Origin: Rhizocola hellebori
Lineage (GTDB): Bacteria; Actinomycetota; Actinomycetes; Mycobacteriales; Micromonosporaceae
Assembly (NCBI RefSeq): GCF_016862955.1
Contig: NZ_BONY01000059.1
Span: 1-56,325 of the forward strand
Direction of reading: 5' to 3'
Length of the DNA stretch: 56,325 bases
The first letter of the stretch is position 1; each line of letters opens with the position of its first letter. This document shows, piece by piece, positions 8,401-17,132 of the stretch. The notes below the pieces were generated by a model that saw nothing but the letters and a program-made list of their open reading frames with translations, did no database searches and was not told the DNA's origin. The position numbers and the translations under genes are program-made.

Positions 8401-9767
8401 GAGCGCTCTCCCATGGCGGACAGGCAAATCCCGAGCACGGTCCTGGTATCCCTCGGATCGATCATCCCGTCATGGACCTGCCCATGAGGGATTGGCCAGG
8501 TGAAGCGCAGGCCTTTGCTGGCAAGTGCCCAGGCCGGCGGCTTCTCGTCTAACAGAATGCTTATCTGGTACCGGGAAGAAAGCACCCGGGAAAGCAATGG
8601 CTCATCCCCGTCGCCCGAGGAGGCGAGCACCACCACCGGCAGACCGGCCATCTCGGCCAGCCTGGTCAGCTCGATGCCCTTGTGCAGCGACTCGGGGTCC
8701 ACATCGGGCGCAGAGTTGCCCAGCACCGCCACCCGGTGCCCGTGAACGGCTCCGAATCCCGCGATGATCGCGCCGCCCCGATGCGGCCTGAGCTCCTCGA
8801 ACTCACTTCCGTCAAGCACCCGGGCGAGCACTTCGGTCAGGTCGGCCCGATGCACCGCGAGCAGATCGTCCGCCTCGTGCCGCGGCGGCAAGCCCAGCTG
8901 AACGCCACGCTCCCCCAACGCGCCGGGGCCCTGCCCGCCCAGCACAAAGCCGCCCAGCGCGAAACCTCCCGGCGCGAGCCCGTCGCGGCCGCGGCCACCT
9001 CGCCCCACGCCGCCTGACACAGATCCGCCGGGCATCAATCCGCCCGAGGTCAACCCGGCTGACGCGTAGCCACCGGGTGGCTGGCCACCCCGCGGCAGGC
9101 CGCGCGCGTGTCCGGCGACCTCTCCGGCCGGGTGCGGAATCCGGGATTGGCACAGCCGGCGGACCGCCTGGCGCACCAGGCGGACGGCATTGCGCTCGTC
9201 CTCGGCGACCGAGTCGGCGTGGCTGGGCAGGCCGTGGCCCCGGATGATCACCGAGTGGTCGGCGAGGTGCTGGGGCGCGTCGGCGGTACCGAAGATGGCG
9301 CTGATGATCGGCGAGCAGCCGTGGGCGACGATCTCGTTGGCCTCGGCCACCGACTCCCACAGCAGCACGATCGGGAGCCTGTACTGCCGAGCGAGCTCAA
9401 CGGCACGCTCGGCCTTGAACCGGCCCGCGTCGGTCAGGCCGACCTCGCGCACAGTCGGATCGTTGCCGACGATCATGCATTCGTTTTGTTCGATCACACC
9501 GATCGCGGTGACCAGGCCCGCGCCGTGCGGGACGCCCGCGGTGGCGGCCAGCTCAAGCAGGGCGGTGTCCCGATCGACCAGCAGTTCGATGCGCTCGCGC
9601 GGCAGCAGCTTGCCCCGGGCGTGATGCCGGGTGACCTCGCGTTCCCCGCCGCCTTCGCGCGCCTGAGCGTGCGCAGCCTCCAGCATCGCGAGCGCCGCCA
9701 GCGCCGTGCTGCGGTTGTCCAAAAAGGACGCCGCACGGGGGTCAAGCGCAGTGTCGAGAATGGTCAT
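8397..9767 (-). CDS. Degenerate acyl-CoA carboxyltransferase-like protein with Gly-rich insert
   Basis: 456 aa from ATG 9767 (an upstream in-frame start at 9857 has no better ribosome site; GGGGG precedes 9767). The N-terminal half follows the MccB/PccB carboxyltransferase pattern: RHHARGKLLPRERIELLVD, then LVTAIGVI, then ARQYRLPIVLLWES. But the sites that bind the acyl-CoA enolate are gone: the usual DSGGA after the Leu/Val strand reads WESVAEAN, and the GxCxAGGAYxPAMSD oxyanion loop reads FGTADAPQHLADH. The FLGGPPLVKAATGE block is absent. Residues ~215-285 are a Gly-rich low-complexity insert (GGLMPGGSVSGGVGRGG). The C-terminal half keeps RVLDGSEFEEL, IHGH-like GAVHGHRVAVLGN and the end MIDPRDTRTVLGICLSAM, but lacks the GGSFGAGNY loop. 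Expected family length is ~510-540 aa. It is co-translated with an intact biotin carboxylase, so it is expressed as a partner rather than being a plain pseudogene. Catalysis looks unlikely. Confidence 0.8.
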   Translation of the reverse strand: MTILDTALDPRAASFLDNRSTALAALAMLEAAHAQAREGGGEREVTRHHARGKLLPRERIELLVDRDTALLELAATAGVPHGAGLVTAIGVIEQNECMIVGNDPTVREVGLTDAGRFKAERAVELARQYRLPIVLLWESVAEANEIVAHGCSPIISAIFGTADAPQHLADHSVIIRGHGLPSHADSVAEDERNAVRLVRQAVRRLCQSRIPHPAGEVAGHARGLPRGGQPPGGYASAGLTSGGLMPGGSVSGGVGRGGRGRDGLAPGGFALGGFVLGGQGPGALGERGVQLGLPPRHEADDLLAVHRADLTEVLARVLDGSEFEELRPHRGGAIIAGFGAVHGHRVAVLGNSAPDVDPESLHKGIELTRLAEMAGLPVVVLASSGDGDEPLLSRVLSSRYQISILLDEKPPAWALASKGLRFTWPIPHGQVHDGMIDPRDTRTVLGICLSAMGERS

Positions 9768-9860
9768 GATCTTTACGCCCCCAGCCCGTTGACACCAGAC
9801 CAACGAGTGGTTCACGAAACGCGACACGCGCCACACCCCAACGGGCACGTTGATCAAGGA

Positions 9861-10910
9861 CTAGGGGTGGCGGCTCGCTCCCCACCAAGACCTGAACCGC
9901 ATGAATAACCGGGCGAGTCGCGACGGCGGGCGTGTCGGAACGGTCTGTGGACCGTCCAAAGCGGAGGACGGCAGGTGATGCGGATGGGTCGGCCTGCGCT
10001 GGGGCCTGCCGCCGGGACGTGCTTCGTTGAGCACCTGAGGACGAACCATCTCATGATCCGGTGACCGGGGCCGCATAAGTGGGCGTGCCGAATCAAGGTC
10101 GCAGGTGGCGAGAAGTTCTTCGAGCGCGCGAGCGGTCGGCCGCTTGCCGGGATCGTTGGCCATGCCCAGGCGCAACACGGCCACGAGCGCTTCTGGGCAC
10201 CCGCTGATGGCCGGAATCGGCTCGGCGAACAGCTCGATGAGCGCCAGGATCCCCGGCGGCTGGTGCTGTTGCCAGCGCGGCGGGGAGCCCGACAGCAGCG
10301 CATACAGCGTGGCGCAAAGGGCGTAGACGTCGCCGGGCGGCGCGGGCTCAGCGCGCCGGAACGCCTCGGGCGGCGCGTAGGCCGGGGTCATCACCTCGAG
10401 GGTGATGTGCGGGTCACGCTGCTCGGCCAGGATGGCCAGCCCGAAGTCGGCCAGGGCGGGCTCGCCGAAAAGGCTGACCAGGATGTTGGCCGGTTTGACG
10501 TCGCGGTGCACGATGCCGCGCTCATGCGCGTCGGCGAGGGCATCGGCGATCTTCATGCCGATATCCCTCACCACCGGCGGCCGCAGCGGCATGAGGTCCT
10601 GATAGGACCCCGCACACAGCTCCATGATCAGATAGGGGTGATTGTCCGCGGTCACCCCCGCGTCAAAGAGATCGACCACATGGGGGTGCGAGGACATCCG
10701 GCCCGTGGCCCGCGCCTCGCGCACGAATCGGGCCTTGTCCCGCTCACTTTCCAGGGTGAAATTCTCCACCTTGACCGCGACCTCACGGCCCACCGACTCC
10801 TGTCGCGCCCGGAAAATGGTCGCGTAGCCGCCGACAGCCAGCATCGAAAGATCGGTCAACCCAGGAATTTCGGGCACCGGTGAGGGACGGTTGGAGCGGG
10901 TTGGACTCAC
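9861..10910 (-). CDS. Soluble eukaryotic-type Ser/Thr protein kinase
   Basis: 349-aa Hanks-type kinase. Catalytic landmarks: Gly-rich loop AVGGYATIF (~25-33), ATP lysine in VAVKV (Lys47), HRDVKPANILV with catalytic Asp137, DFG at 155-157, and YAPPEAF in place of APE. The kinase domain ends near residue 270; the remaining ~80 residues are Arg/Pro-rich and have no transmembrane segment, PASTA or other sensor, so it is cytosolic. It begins with GTG at 10910 overlapping the TGA of the cyclase gene (GTGA, 4 bp), so the two proteins are made together and the cyclase-ATPase-TPR protein is the best candidate regulator or substrate. 93 bp separate it from the carboxyltransferase-like gene, which could be in the same transcript. 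Confidence 0.92.
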   Translation of the reverse strand: MSPTRSNRPSPVPEIPGLTDLSMLAVGGYATIFRARQESVGREVAVKVENFTLESERDKARFVREARATGRMSSHPHVVDLFDAGVTADNHPYLIMELCAGSYQDLMPLRPPVVRDIGMKIADALADAHERGIVHRDVKPANILVSLFGEPALADFGLAILAEQRDPHITLEVMTPAYAPPEAFRRAEPAPPGDVYALCATLYALLSGSPPRWQQHQPPGILALIELFAEPIPAISGCPEALVAVLRLGMANDPGKRPTARALEELLATCDLDSARPLMRPRSPDHEMVRPQVLNEARPGGRPQRRPTHPHHLPSSALDGPQTVPTRPPSRLARLFMRFRSWWGASRHP

Positions 10911-13900
10911 GCGCTAGACGGTAGCAGCGCTTGCCTCTCGCTGACTTGCTGAGTCGAGTGAGCCAAGGTCGATGCGAGCGCCCTCGCCTCATCGGCTTCC
11001 TCGACTCGATCAACTGCGGCCAGCGCCTTGGCGAGAGCCAGCGCCGAGCGCACCCGGCTTCGGATGTCCACAGCCGGGATGGTCTGCGCCAGCTCAGCCG
11101 CAGCCAGTGCCTCCTCGTGCCGGCCCAGCGCCAGCAACGCCTGGGAGTAGACCGCCACCGCCTGCCGTCGCGAATAGAGCATCGATGGCGCATAGGGATC
11201 GGCGGCGACCGGGGCAAGCATCCGCACCGCCATCGACGGATCGCCCGCTGCCAGCCGCGCCGCGCCCAATAGCGCTCTAGGGCCGATGCGGGCCGGATCG
11301 AGGACCCCGTAGGGAGAGACCATGGTCAGCACCGATCGGGCATCCAGCTCGGCGGCCTCAAAGTCGCCGCGGTCGAGCGCCACGAACCCGCGTACCGTTC
11401 CGGCCATCCCGACCAGCAGCGGGTGGGCCACCTTCTCGCCTTCGGTCAGCGCCTCGGTGAGCAGATCCTCCGCGTGGCCGTACTCGGCGAGCCCGCGCGC
11501 GACCGCGCCCCGGGCCACGAGCGCGAAACCGCGCCCCCACACGTCCTTGGCCGCGTCGAAATCACGGTAGGCGCGGCGGGCCTCCCGGTCTGCCTCGGCC
11601 AGCTCGCCAAGCTCGGCGGCGGCGAAGGCGGCCACGGCGCGCAGCGTCCCCACGGCCCAGGCCTCGCCCACCCGCTCACCGAAGGGGAGGAAGACCCGCG
11701 CCAGGCGCTGGGCCTCGACCAGGCGGCCGGCTAGCAGGCGGGCGTAGGCGGTCGTTCCGCGCAGCCAGGCGCGACCGATCGGATCGCGCGTCTGGGCGAA
11801 CAGGCGCGCCGCATGCCCGAGCGCGGCATCGGCGCCCGCGAAGTCGCCGCGGGTGGTGGTGACCCAGGCGAGATCCTGCAGCGACCAGGCCTGCGACCGG
11901 CGATCACCCGCCGCCACCGCGATCTGGTACGCCCCGGCGAAACGGCTCGACGCATCGGCCAGCCGGCCCTTGACGAAGTCGGCCATTCCCAAGCGCCGCA
12001 ACGCTTCCGCGCGCTCGCCCGGAAGTTTGTCCTCGGTCGCCACGGCCAGCGCCTCGGCCCACAGCCGATATGCGGCCTCGCCATCGCCCGCAGCCAGCTG
12101 CGCACGCCCGGCCACCAGCAGGGCGCCCGCCCGGGTGCGGGCGTCCTCGGCGGCGTCGATCACCAGCTTCTCCGCGTCGTGTTGCGCCTCGGTGACCCGG
12201 CCGATCTGCAGCAGCGCTCGGGAATAGACAAGCCTGTCCCGCAGCGGAAGGCCGCCCGGCGCGAGGCGATGCGCCCGCTCACCGTAGGAGACCGCCTCGG
12301 CGGGCTCGCCCGCGGCGGCGGCCCGGCGCGCGGCCCGGCCGAGTGCCTCGATGCCGAGCGGAATGACTTGGCGTGCAGGCACTTCCGGACGCAACCGCAC
12401 CGCGTCGGCGAGCTTGGCGGCCCGCTCGGCGTGCTCGGCTATGAACAGATCCCAATCGTCGTGATCGGTCGCGGTGGTGGCCGGCCGCTCCCGCTCGGAG
12501 GCCCACCGCACCAGAAACGCATGGCGCTCAGCGAGATCGGTCTTGCCTATCCCCGCGTACGCGGCTTCGCGCAGCAACGGGGTCGCGAAATCGAACCCGC
12601 CACGGATGCGGCGCAACATGCGTCGCTGCAACAGCTCGTCAATGGCCCGCTCGAGCTCGACGGCGACCACGGCGGCCGGCCTGACCTCGCGGCCGGCCCG
12701 CCTCTCCCGCAACGCTTCCAGCGCACCCGTGGGCACGGTGTCGCCGACGACCGCCGCGTCGCGCAACACCGCCCGCGCTTCGGCCGGAAGAGCGTCAATG
12801 CGGGCCGCGAGGACCGCCGCCAGGTCTCTGGTCAACAGGGTTGCGCTCATTGATCCGGGTACCAGACGCCACTGCGGCCCGGTCTTGGTAAGCGCACCGC
12901 GCTCAATGAGCAAGGTGACCAGCTCGGCCAGATAGAAGGGATTGCCTTGCGCGGTCGTGAGCAGACGGTCTTCGTCGGGTTGGGGAAGGCGGCCGCTCTT
13001 GAGGTAGGCGGTCAGCAGCCGGGCGGCGTCGGCGCCGCGAAGCGGCGACAGCGTAAGCGCCTCAGCGTCGGCGACCCGGGTCAGCTGACCCGCCTTGCGT
13101 ACCAGCTCGGGCCTTCCCAGCAGCAGCACCAGCACCGGGCCGGTCAGCTCCTCCAGCGCGTTGCCAAGCGCGTCAACGGTTTCCGCCGTCGCGTCGTGCA
13201 GGTCGTCGACGATCACCACCAGCGGGGACTCGGTCGACAGCCCGTTGAGCAGACCGGCGAGCGCGATCGCCAGCTTGCGGCTGTCCCGGCCGTGGCCGTC
13301 GGAGTCGCTGCCGGGCACGCCCTGCCACTGCACCAGCTCGTGCTGAGCGCCGTAGCCGAGCAGGGCGAGGAGGGCCTCCACATCGACCTTGATCGGCTTG
13401 CCCGGCTCGCTTCGCTGCGCCAGCCGCTCGGCCAAGCGGCGCAAGCGTTCCTCCACCGCGCTGCGGGTCGCGGCGGTGGCCGAGTCGACCGACAGACCGA
13501 TCGCCAGCCGCACCAGATCGGCCAGCGGGGCGAGCCGCCGGCGTTCCCCGAAGGCGGCGCAGCGTACCGAGAGGACCCGGGCGCCTGTGCGCGCCGCGAA
13601 CCGGCCCGCGCTGACCTCATAGCCGTTGGCGAACCGCGCCACCTCGGAGGCGAACCTTGACTTGCCAATGCCGGCCTCGGCCGTGAACACCAGAACCCTT
13701 GGCGCGTCCCGGTCGACCACCTCGGCCAGGCGGCCCGCCACCCGGCCCAGCTCGGCTTCCCGGCCCACAAATGGGCCTTCCTCGCCAAGCCCAGCCCGGG
13801 TGCCGCGCGCGTCATGCAGCCCCAGGAGCTCGAAAGTCTCGACCGGCTCCCGTTTTCCCTTGAGCCGCAACGGGCGCAGCGTGCGCCAGCTCGCCACCGA

Positions 13901-14458
13901 CCCGGTCGCCGTGACCGTGCGGTTGCCCGCGTAGATCGCCCCGACCGCGGCCGCGTCGGCCAGCCGCGCGGCGGTGTTGACGGTGTCTCCGATGACCGTG
14001 TACTCCAGGCCCGCCTGCACTCCCGCGAGCACCGGCCCCGAATTCAGCCCCACCCTCAACCCGAGCGGCGCACCACCGCCCCGCTCATCGTCAAGCACCC
14101 GGCGCACAGCCCGCTGCATCGACAGCGCCGCGCGGACCGCTCGCTCCGCGTCGTCCTCATGGGCCACCGGCGCCCCGAAGACAGCCATGATCCCGTCGCC
14201 GGTGAGCTTGTCGACGTGCCCGCCGAAGGTCTTCACCGCACCGGCGAGCGCGGACATCACGCGATCGGTGACCGCGCCGACCCGCTCCGGATCCAGCTCC
14301 TCCGACCAGGACGTGAAATCGGAAAGGTCTCCAAACAGGACAGTGACCACCCTGCGCTCGCTGGCGGGCAGGGTCGCCGCAGCCGGAAGCGCGGCCCCGC
14401 AGTGGTGACAGAACCGCGCGGCCGGAACTGGCACCGTGCCACAAACAGGACATGTCAT
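10907..14458 (-). CDS. Adenylate/guanylate cyclase - AAA/NACHT-like ATPase - TPR signalling protein
   Basis: 1183-aa multidomain protein. Residues 3-23 are a zinc ribbon (CPVC and CHHC). Residues ~33-200 are a class III cyclase domain with the metal Asp in VTVLFGDLSDFTSW, substrate Lys and second Asp in GGHVDKLTGDGIMAVFG, and the transition-state Asn and Arg in GDTVNTAARLAD, so it looks active. Residues ~225-600 are an ATPase with Walker A AEAGIGKSRFA and Walker B VVIVDDLHDA, as in LuxR/AfsR-type STAND proteins. The rest (~700-1160) is Ala/Leu-rich helical repeats of TPR type. No C-terminal DNA-binding domain is seen. This architecture is common in actinobacteria (for example Rv1358 relatives). 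It would make cAMP under control of ligand binding to the repeats and nucleotide state. The kinase gene overlaps its 3' end. Confidence 0.93.
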   Translation of the reverse strand: MTCPVCGTVPVPAARFCHHCGAALPAAATLPASERRVVTVLFGDLSDFTSWSEELDPERVGAVTDRVMSALAGAVKTFGGHVDKLTGDGIMAVFGAPVAHEDDAERAVRAALSMQRAVRRVLDDERGGGAPLGLRVGLNSGPVLAGVQAGLEYTVIGDTVNTAARLADAAAVGAIYAGNRTVTATGSVASWRTLRPLRLKGKREPVETFELLGLHDARGTRAGLGEEGPFVGREAELGRVAGRLAEVVDRDAPRVLVFTAEAGIGKSRFASEVARFANGYEVSAGRFAARTGARVLSVRCAAFGERRRLAPLADLVRLAIGLSVDSATAATRSAVEERLRRLAERLAQRSEPGKPIKVDVEALLALLGYGAQHELVQWQGVPGSDSDGHGRDSRKLAIALAGLLNGLSTESPLVVIVDDLHDATAETVDALGNALEELTGPVLVLLLGRPELVRKAGQLTRVADAEALTLSPLRGADAARLLTAYLKSGRLPQPDEDRLLTTAQGNPFYLAELVTLLIERGALTKTGPQWRLVPGSMSATLLTRDLAAVLAARIDALPAEARAVLRDAAVVGDTVPTGALEALRERRAGREVRPAAVVAVELERAIDELLQRRMLRRIRGGFDFATPLLREAAYAGIGKTDLAERHAFLVRWASERERPATTATDHDDWDLFIAEHAERAAKLADAVRLRPEVPARQVIPLGIEALGRAARRAAAAGEPAEAVSYGERAHRLAPGGLPLRDRLVYSRALLQIGRVTEAQHDAEKLVIDAAEDARTRAGALLVAGRAQLAAGDGEAAYRLWAEALAVATEDKLPGERAEALRRLGMADFVKGRLADASSRFAGAYQIAVAAGDRRSQAWSLQDLAWVTTTRGDFAGADAALGHAARLFAQTRDPIGRAWLRGTTAYARLLAGRLVEAQRLARVFLPFGERVGEAWAVGTLRAVAAFAAAELGELAEADREARRAYRDFDAAKDVWGRGFALVARGAVARGLAEYGHAEDLLTEALTEGEKVAHPLLVGMAGTVRGFVALDRGDFEAAELDARSVLTMVSPYGVLDPARIGPRALLGAARLAAGDPSMAVRMLAPVAADPYAPSMLYSRRQAVAVYSQALLALGRHEEALAAAELAQTIPAVDIRSRVRSALALAKALAAVDRVEEADEARALASTLAHSTQQVSERQALLPSSA

Positions 14459-14504
14459 GGGGTCACCGCGCAGACATCCGCCGGCGCGCCACAGGTCGGC
14501 GGCG

Positions 14505-15164
14505 TCATGTTAGATAGTCCAACTGAGCGCGCACGCTCCACTCCGCCGCCCACTTGAGGGCCGGGTCGACGTCGGCATAGACCATGTCGACCACCTCCTG
14601 CGGCGTCTTCGCGCCCTGGGCGAGCGCGGCTTTGACCTGCTCCAAGCGTTCCAGCCGATGACCATGCAACCAGCGCGCGGCCTGCGCGCAGTCCGGCAGC
14701 GCCGGGCCATGGCCGGGCAATGCCGGTACACCCTGAAAGGTCATAAGGGTTTCCAGGCTTTTCAGGTAGTCGCCCACATTGCCGTCGGGCCAGGCGACCA
14801 CGCTGCTGCCCCGGCCCAAGATGGTGTCGCCGGTGAAGACGGCGCTGTCGCTGACAAAGCAAACCGAGTCGGCCGTATGCCCCGGGGTCTTCACCTCCCG
14901 AAGGTAGGACGGCACCTCGCCAACCACCGCGCCGGTCATCTTCACGAGACGGTCAACGCCTTCGACGTGGTCGGGATGCCCGTGTGTCACCAAGATTCTT
15001 TTAATCTGTCCGGCCCGGGCGATAGCCTCCAGGTGAATCGGGTCGTCGGGGCCGGGATCAATCACCGTGCCGTCCGAAAGTACCCACGTGTTGGTGCCTT
15101 CAAGCGTCATGTAGCCGGGATTGTCGGCCCGGATCAACAACACGCCCTCAGGCACCAAACTCAT
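14505..15164 (-). CDS. Metallo-beta-lactamase-fold hydrolase
   Basis: 219-aa MBL-fold protein of the LACTB2/glyoxalase II-like branch. Metal ligands are visible in THGHPDHVEG (HxHxDH, ~residues 59-66), in the later GHTADSVCF, and the GDTILG loop, with a final His near the C-terminal GHGPALP segment. It corresponds to Rv3677c and lies 22 bp downstream of ridA in the same direction, so the DUF4177-ridA-MBL genes form an operon. Substrate unknown; related proteins hydrolyse thioesters or act as nucleases. Confidence 0.9.
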   Translation of the reverse strand: MSLVPEGVLLIRADNPGYMTLEGTNTWVLSDGTVIDPGPDDPIHLEAIARAGQIKRILVTHGHPDHVEGVDRLVKMTGAVVGEVPSYLREVKTPGHTADSVCFVSDSAVFTGDTILGRGSSVVAWPDGNVGDYLKSLETLMTFQGVPALPGHGPALPDCAQAARWLHGHRLERLEQVKAALAQGAKTPQEVVDMVYADVDPALKWAAEWSVRAQLDYLT

Positions 15165-15186
15165 GCGACGAATGCTACTGACCGGG

Positions 15187-15651
15187 TCAGTCAGCGACGA
15201 CCTCTGCGATCAGCTCAACCTCAACCGGGGCGCCCAGCGGAAGCTCGCCGACCCCAACCGCGCTGCGCGCGTGCCGCCCCTTCTCCCCCAGCACCTCGCC
15301 AAACAGCTCGGAAGCCCCGTTGATGACGGCCGGCTGACCGGTGAAACCCGGTGCCGAAGCCACAAACCCGACGACCTTTACTATCCTGGCCACCTTGCCG
15401 AGCCCGACCAGCGACTCAAGCGCGGCGAGACCGTTGAGAGCACACCTGGCCGCGAGTTCTTTTGCCTGTTCGGGCGAGATCTCGGCACCAACCTTGCCGG
15501 TAGCCAGCAGCTTTCCGTCCACCATCGGCAGCTGACCGGACACGTAAACATGGTTACCCGAGCGAACCGCAGGCACGTAAGCCGCCAGCGGCGGGCTCAC
15601 CTTCGGCAGCTCGAGGCCGAGTTCCGCAAGCTTGGCATAAGGGTCAGTCAT
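15187..15651 (-). CDS. ridA: RidA/YjgF-family enamine/imine deaminase
   Basis: 154-aa RidA-family protein, slightly longer than the ~130-aa average because of an N-terminal extension typical of the actinobacterial branch (Rv3678c position). It shows SGNHVYVSGQLPMVDG and a conserved Arg/Gly-rich mid region, ending in the LGAPVEVELIAEV strand. RidA proteins hydrolyse reactive enamines or imines formed by PLP enzymes. The usual catalytic Arg of archetypal RidA (in CRVVK) is not obvious here, so the substrate may differ. The stop of the upstream DUF4177 gene overlaps the start region (15653-15655 versus start 15651). Confidence 0.88.
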   Translation of the reverse strand: MTDPYAKLAELGLELPKVSPPLAAYVPAVRSGNHVYVSGQLPMVDGKLLATGKVGAEISPEQAKELAARCALNGLAALESLVGLGKVARIVKVVGFVASAPGFTGQPAVINGASELFGEVLGEKGRHARSAVGVGELPLGAPVEVELIAEVVAD

Positions 15652-15652
15652 C

Positions 15653-15811
15653 TCATGCCTCCTTCTGTCGCTTCATATAGGCCACCAGCTGCTCCGGGTT
15701 CGGGCCAGGAACTACCTGCACCAATTCCCAGCCATCGGCACCCCAATTGTCCAAGATCTGCTTGGTGGCGTGGATCAATAGCGGAACAGTGGCGTACTCC
15801 CACTTCGTCAT
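15653..15811 (-). CDS. Small DUF4177-type protein upstream of ridA
   Basis: A 52-aa gene that short-ORF cutoffs miss. It reads MTKWEYATVPLL at the start, has the DUF4177-typical LDNWGADGWELVQVVPG core and ends in MKRQKEA. The pattern 'WEYxxVPLL... WGxDGWELVxVV' is characteristic of the small actinobacterial protein that sits directly before RidA (Rv3678A in M. tuberculosis). It ends 1 bp before the ridA ATG, with GGAGG-like sequence in its own 3' end (CAGAAGGAGG) acting as the ridA ribosome site. Function unknown; constant linkage with ridA suggests a shared role. Confidence 0.9.
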   Translation of the reverse strand: MTKWEYATVPLLIHATKQILDNWGADGWELVQVVPGPNPEQLVAYMKRQKEA

Positions 15812-15959
15812 AGAGATAACCTAACGAACCGGCTTAGCTGACCGAAGGTCAGCGTGGCCGCCGAGGCACCGCAGGCGCTCACGGAGCGTGGCCGACCGGG
15901 CCTTTGCCTGGGTTGGCGGTGAGGGCTAAGCTGAGCGGCCGACGACCAGGGGGACCTTC

Positions 15960-17123
15960 ATGACTCAGCCGCGCAACGAAAACGAGCCCGAACAGCAGTC
16001 TTCGCCGCCCGCCTGGCCTACACCCGCCCCTGCCTCGCCTGACGAGCCTGAGGCGACGTCTCCAGTCGACCCCACGCCGGCCTGGTCCAGCCCCGCCGAT
16101 TCCGAGCCCGCCTGGACAAGTCCGGTTGACCCCACGCCCGCTTGGTCCAGCCCTGCTGACGCCACGCCCGCCTGGACCAGCCCGGTTGACCCCACGCCCG
16201 CCTGGTCCAGCCCTAGCCCGGCTGACCCAGTGCCCGCGTGGCCCACTCCGGCCGCCGCGACACCGGCCGACCCCGCGCCTGCCGATCCCGCCCCGGCTTG
16301 GCCCACCCCGGCCGACCCCACGCCCGCGTGGCCAACCCCGGCCGCCTCAACGCCGGCCGACCCCACGCCCGCGTGGCCCACTCCGGCGGCCTCGACTCCG
16401 GCCGGTCCCGCGCCTGCGGCACCCGGGCAGCCCCCGGCTGGGCAGCAGCCGATCTATCAGCCGCCGGTGGATCCTTTCCACACCACCACCAACACCCCGG
16501 CCTCGGCGCAGCTGCCCGGACCCGACTCGGGCTCGCCCTACACCGCGCCCACCTATTACCCGACCGGCCAAGCGCCCGTCCCGGCTCCGCCCGCGCCGCC
16601 AACCTCGGCCGCGCCTTATCCCTACGGCGGATATCCGGGCTATCCCGGCGCGCCGGTGGCACCGCCGAAGAAGAAGCACAAAGGCTTGATCATCACGGCC
16701 GTGGTGCTGGGGGTCCTGCTGGTGCTGTGCCTGCTCGGCGCCACTGGGGCGTTCTTCCTGCTCAACAACAGCGAGGGCACCGGGGAGACCACGGCCAAGG
16801 AGGCGGCGCAGGAGTTCCTCACCGCGATCTACAAGGACGGCGACGCCAAGGCCGCTGAGAAGCTGGTCTGCAAGGAGGCGCGCGACGCCAAGGAGATCGG
16901 CAACAAGGTGAAGGAGATCAAGGATCAGAGCGCGAAACTGAAGGGCCCGAGCTACAGCTGGGAGTCCATCAAGATCGCCAACGAGACCGCGACCCAGGCC
17001 GACACCACGGTCGTGGTCCGGCTCTCCACCACCGATGAGAAGGTCTCGGAGCAGACCCTCAAACTTGTGCTCGTCAAGCGCGATGGCTGGTTTGTCTGCG
17101 ATGTCAAGGAGCAGCGCAAGTAG
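15960..17123 (+). CDS. Pro-rich membrane-anchored protein with extracytoplasmic NTF2-like domain
   Basis: 387 aa. Residues ~1-235 are a long cytoplasmic-side, Pro/Ala/Trp-rich tail built from near-repeats of DPTPAWSSPAD, WTSPVD and PAWPTPA units. KKKHKGLIITAVVLGVLLV opens a single transmembrane helix (~240-270). Residues ~280-387 are a soluble domain (EAAQEFLTAIYKDGDAKAAEKLVC...) whose EFLxAIxxGD start resembles DUF4878/NTF2-like lipoprotein domains. The positive residues before the helix put the N-terminal tail inside. It begins with ATG after GGGGGACCTTC. It is divergent from the ridA operon and only 9 bp before the first Get3-like ATPase gene, so it probably shares that transcript. Function unknown. 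Confidence 0.75.
   Translation: MTQPRNENEPEQQSSPPAWPTPAPASPDEPEATSPVDPTPAWSSPADSEPAWTSPVDPTPAWSSPADATPAWTSPVDPTPAWSSPSPADPVPAWPTPAAATPADPAPADPAPAWPTPADPTPAWPTPAASTPADPTPAWPTPAASTPAGPAPAAPGQPPAGQQPIYQPPVDPFHTTTNTPASAQLPGPDSGSPYTAPTYYPTGQAPVPAPPAPPTSAAPYPYGGYPGYPGAPVAPPKKKHKGLIITAVVLGVLLVLCLLGATGAFFLLNNSEGTGETTAKEAAQEFLTAIYKDGDAKAAEKLVCKEARDAKEIGNKVKEIKDQSAKLKGPSYSWESIKIANETATQADTTVVVRLSTTDEKVSEQTLKLVLVKRDGWFVCDVKEQRK
16059..16410. repeat. Degenerate Pro-Ala-Trp coding repeats
   Basis: Tandem and interspersed near-copies of a ~30-bp unit encoding DPTPAW(S/T)SPxD and later PAWPTPA. Copies drift in sequence but stay in frame. They form a low-complexity, probably disordered segment with regularly spaced Trp. 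Confidence 0.8.
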
Positions 17124-17132
17124 CATCGCCGT

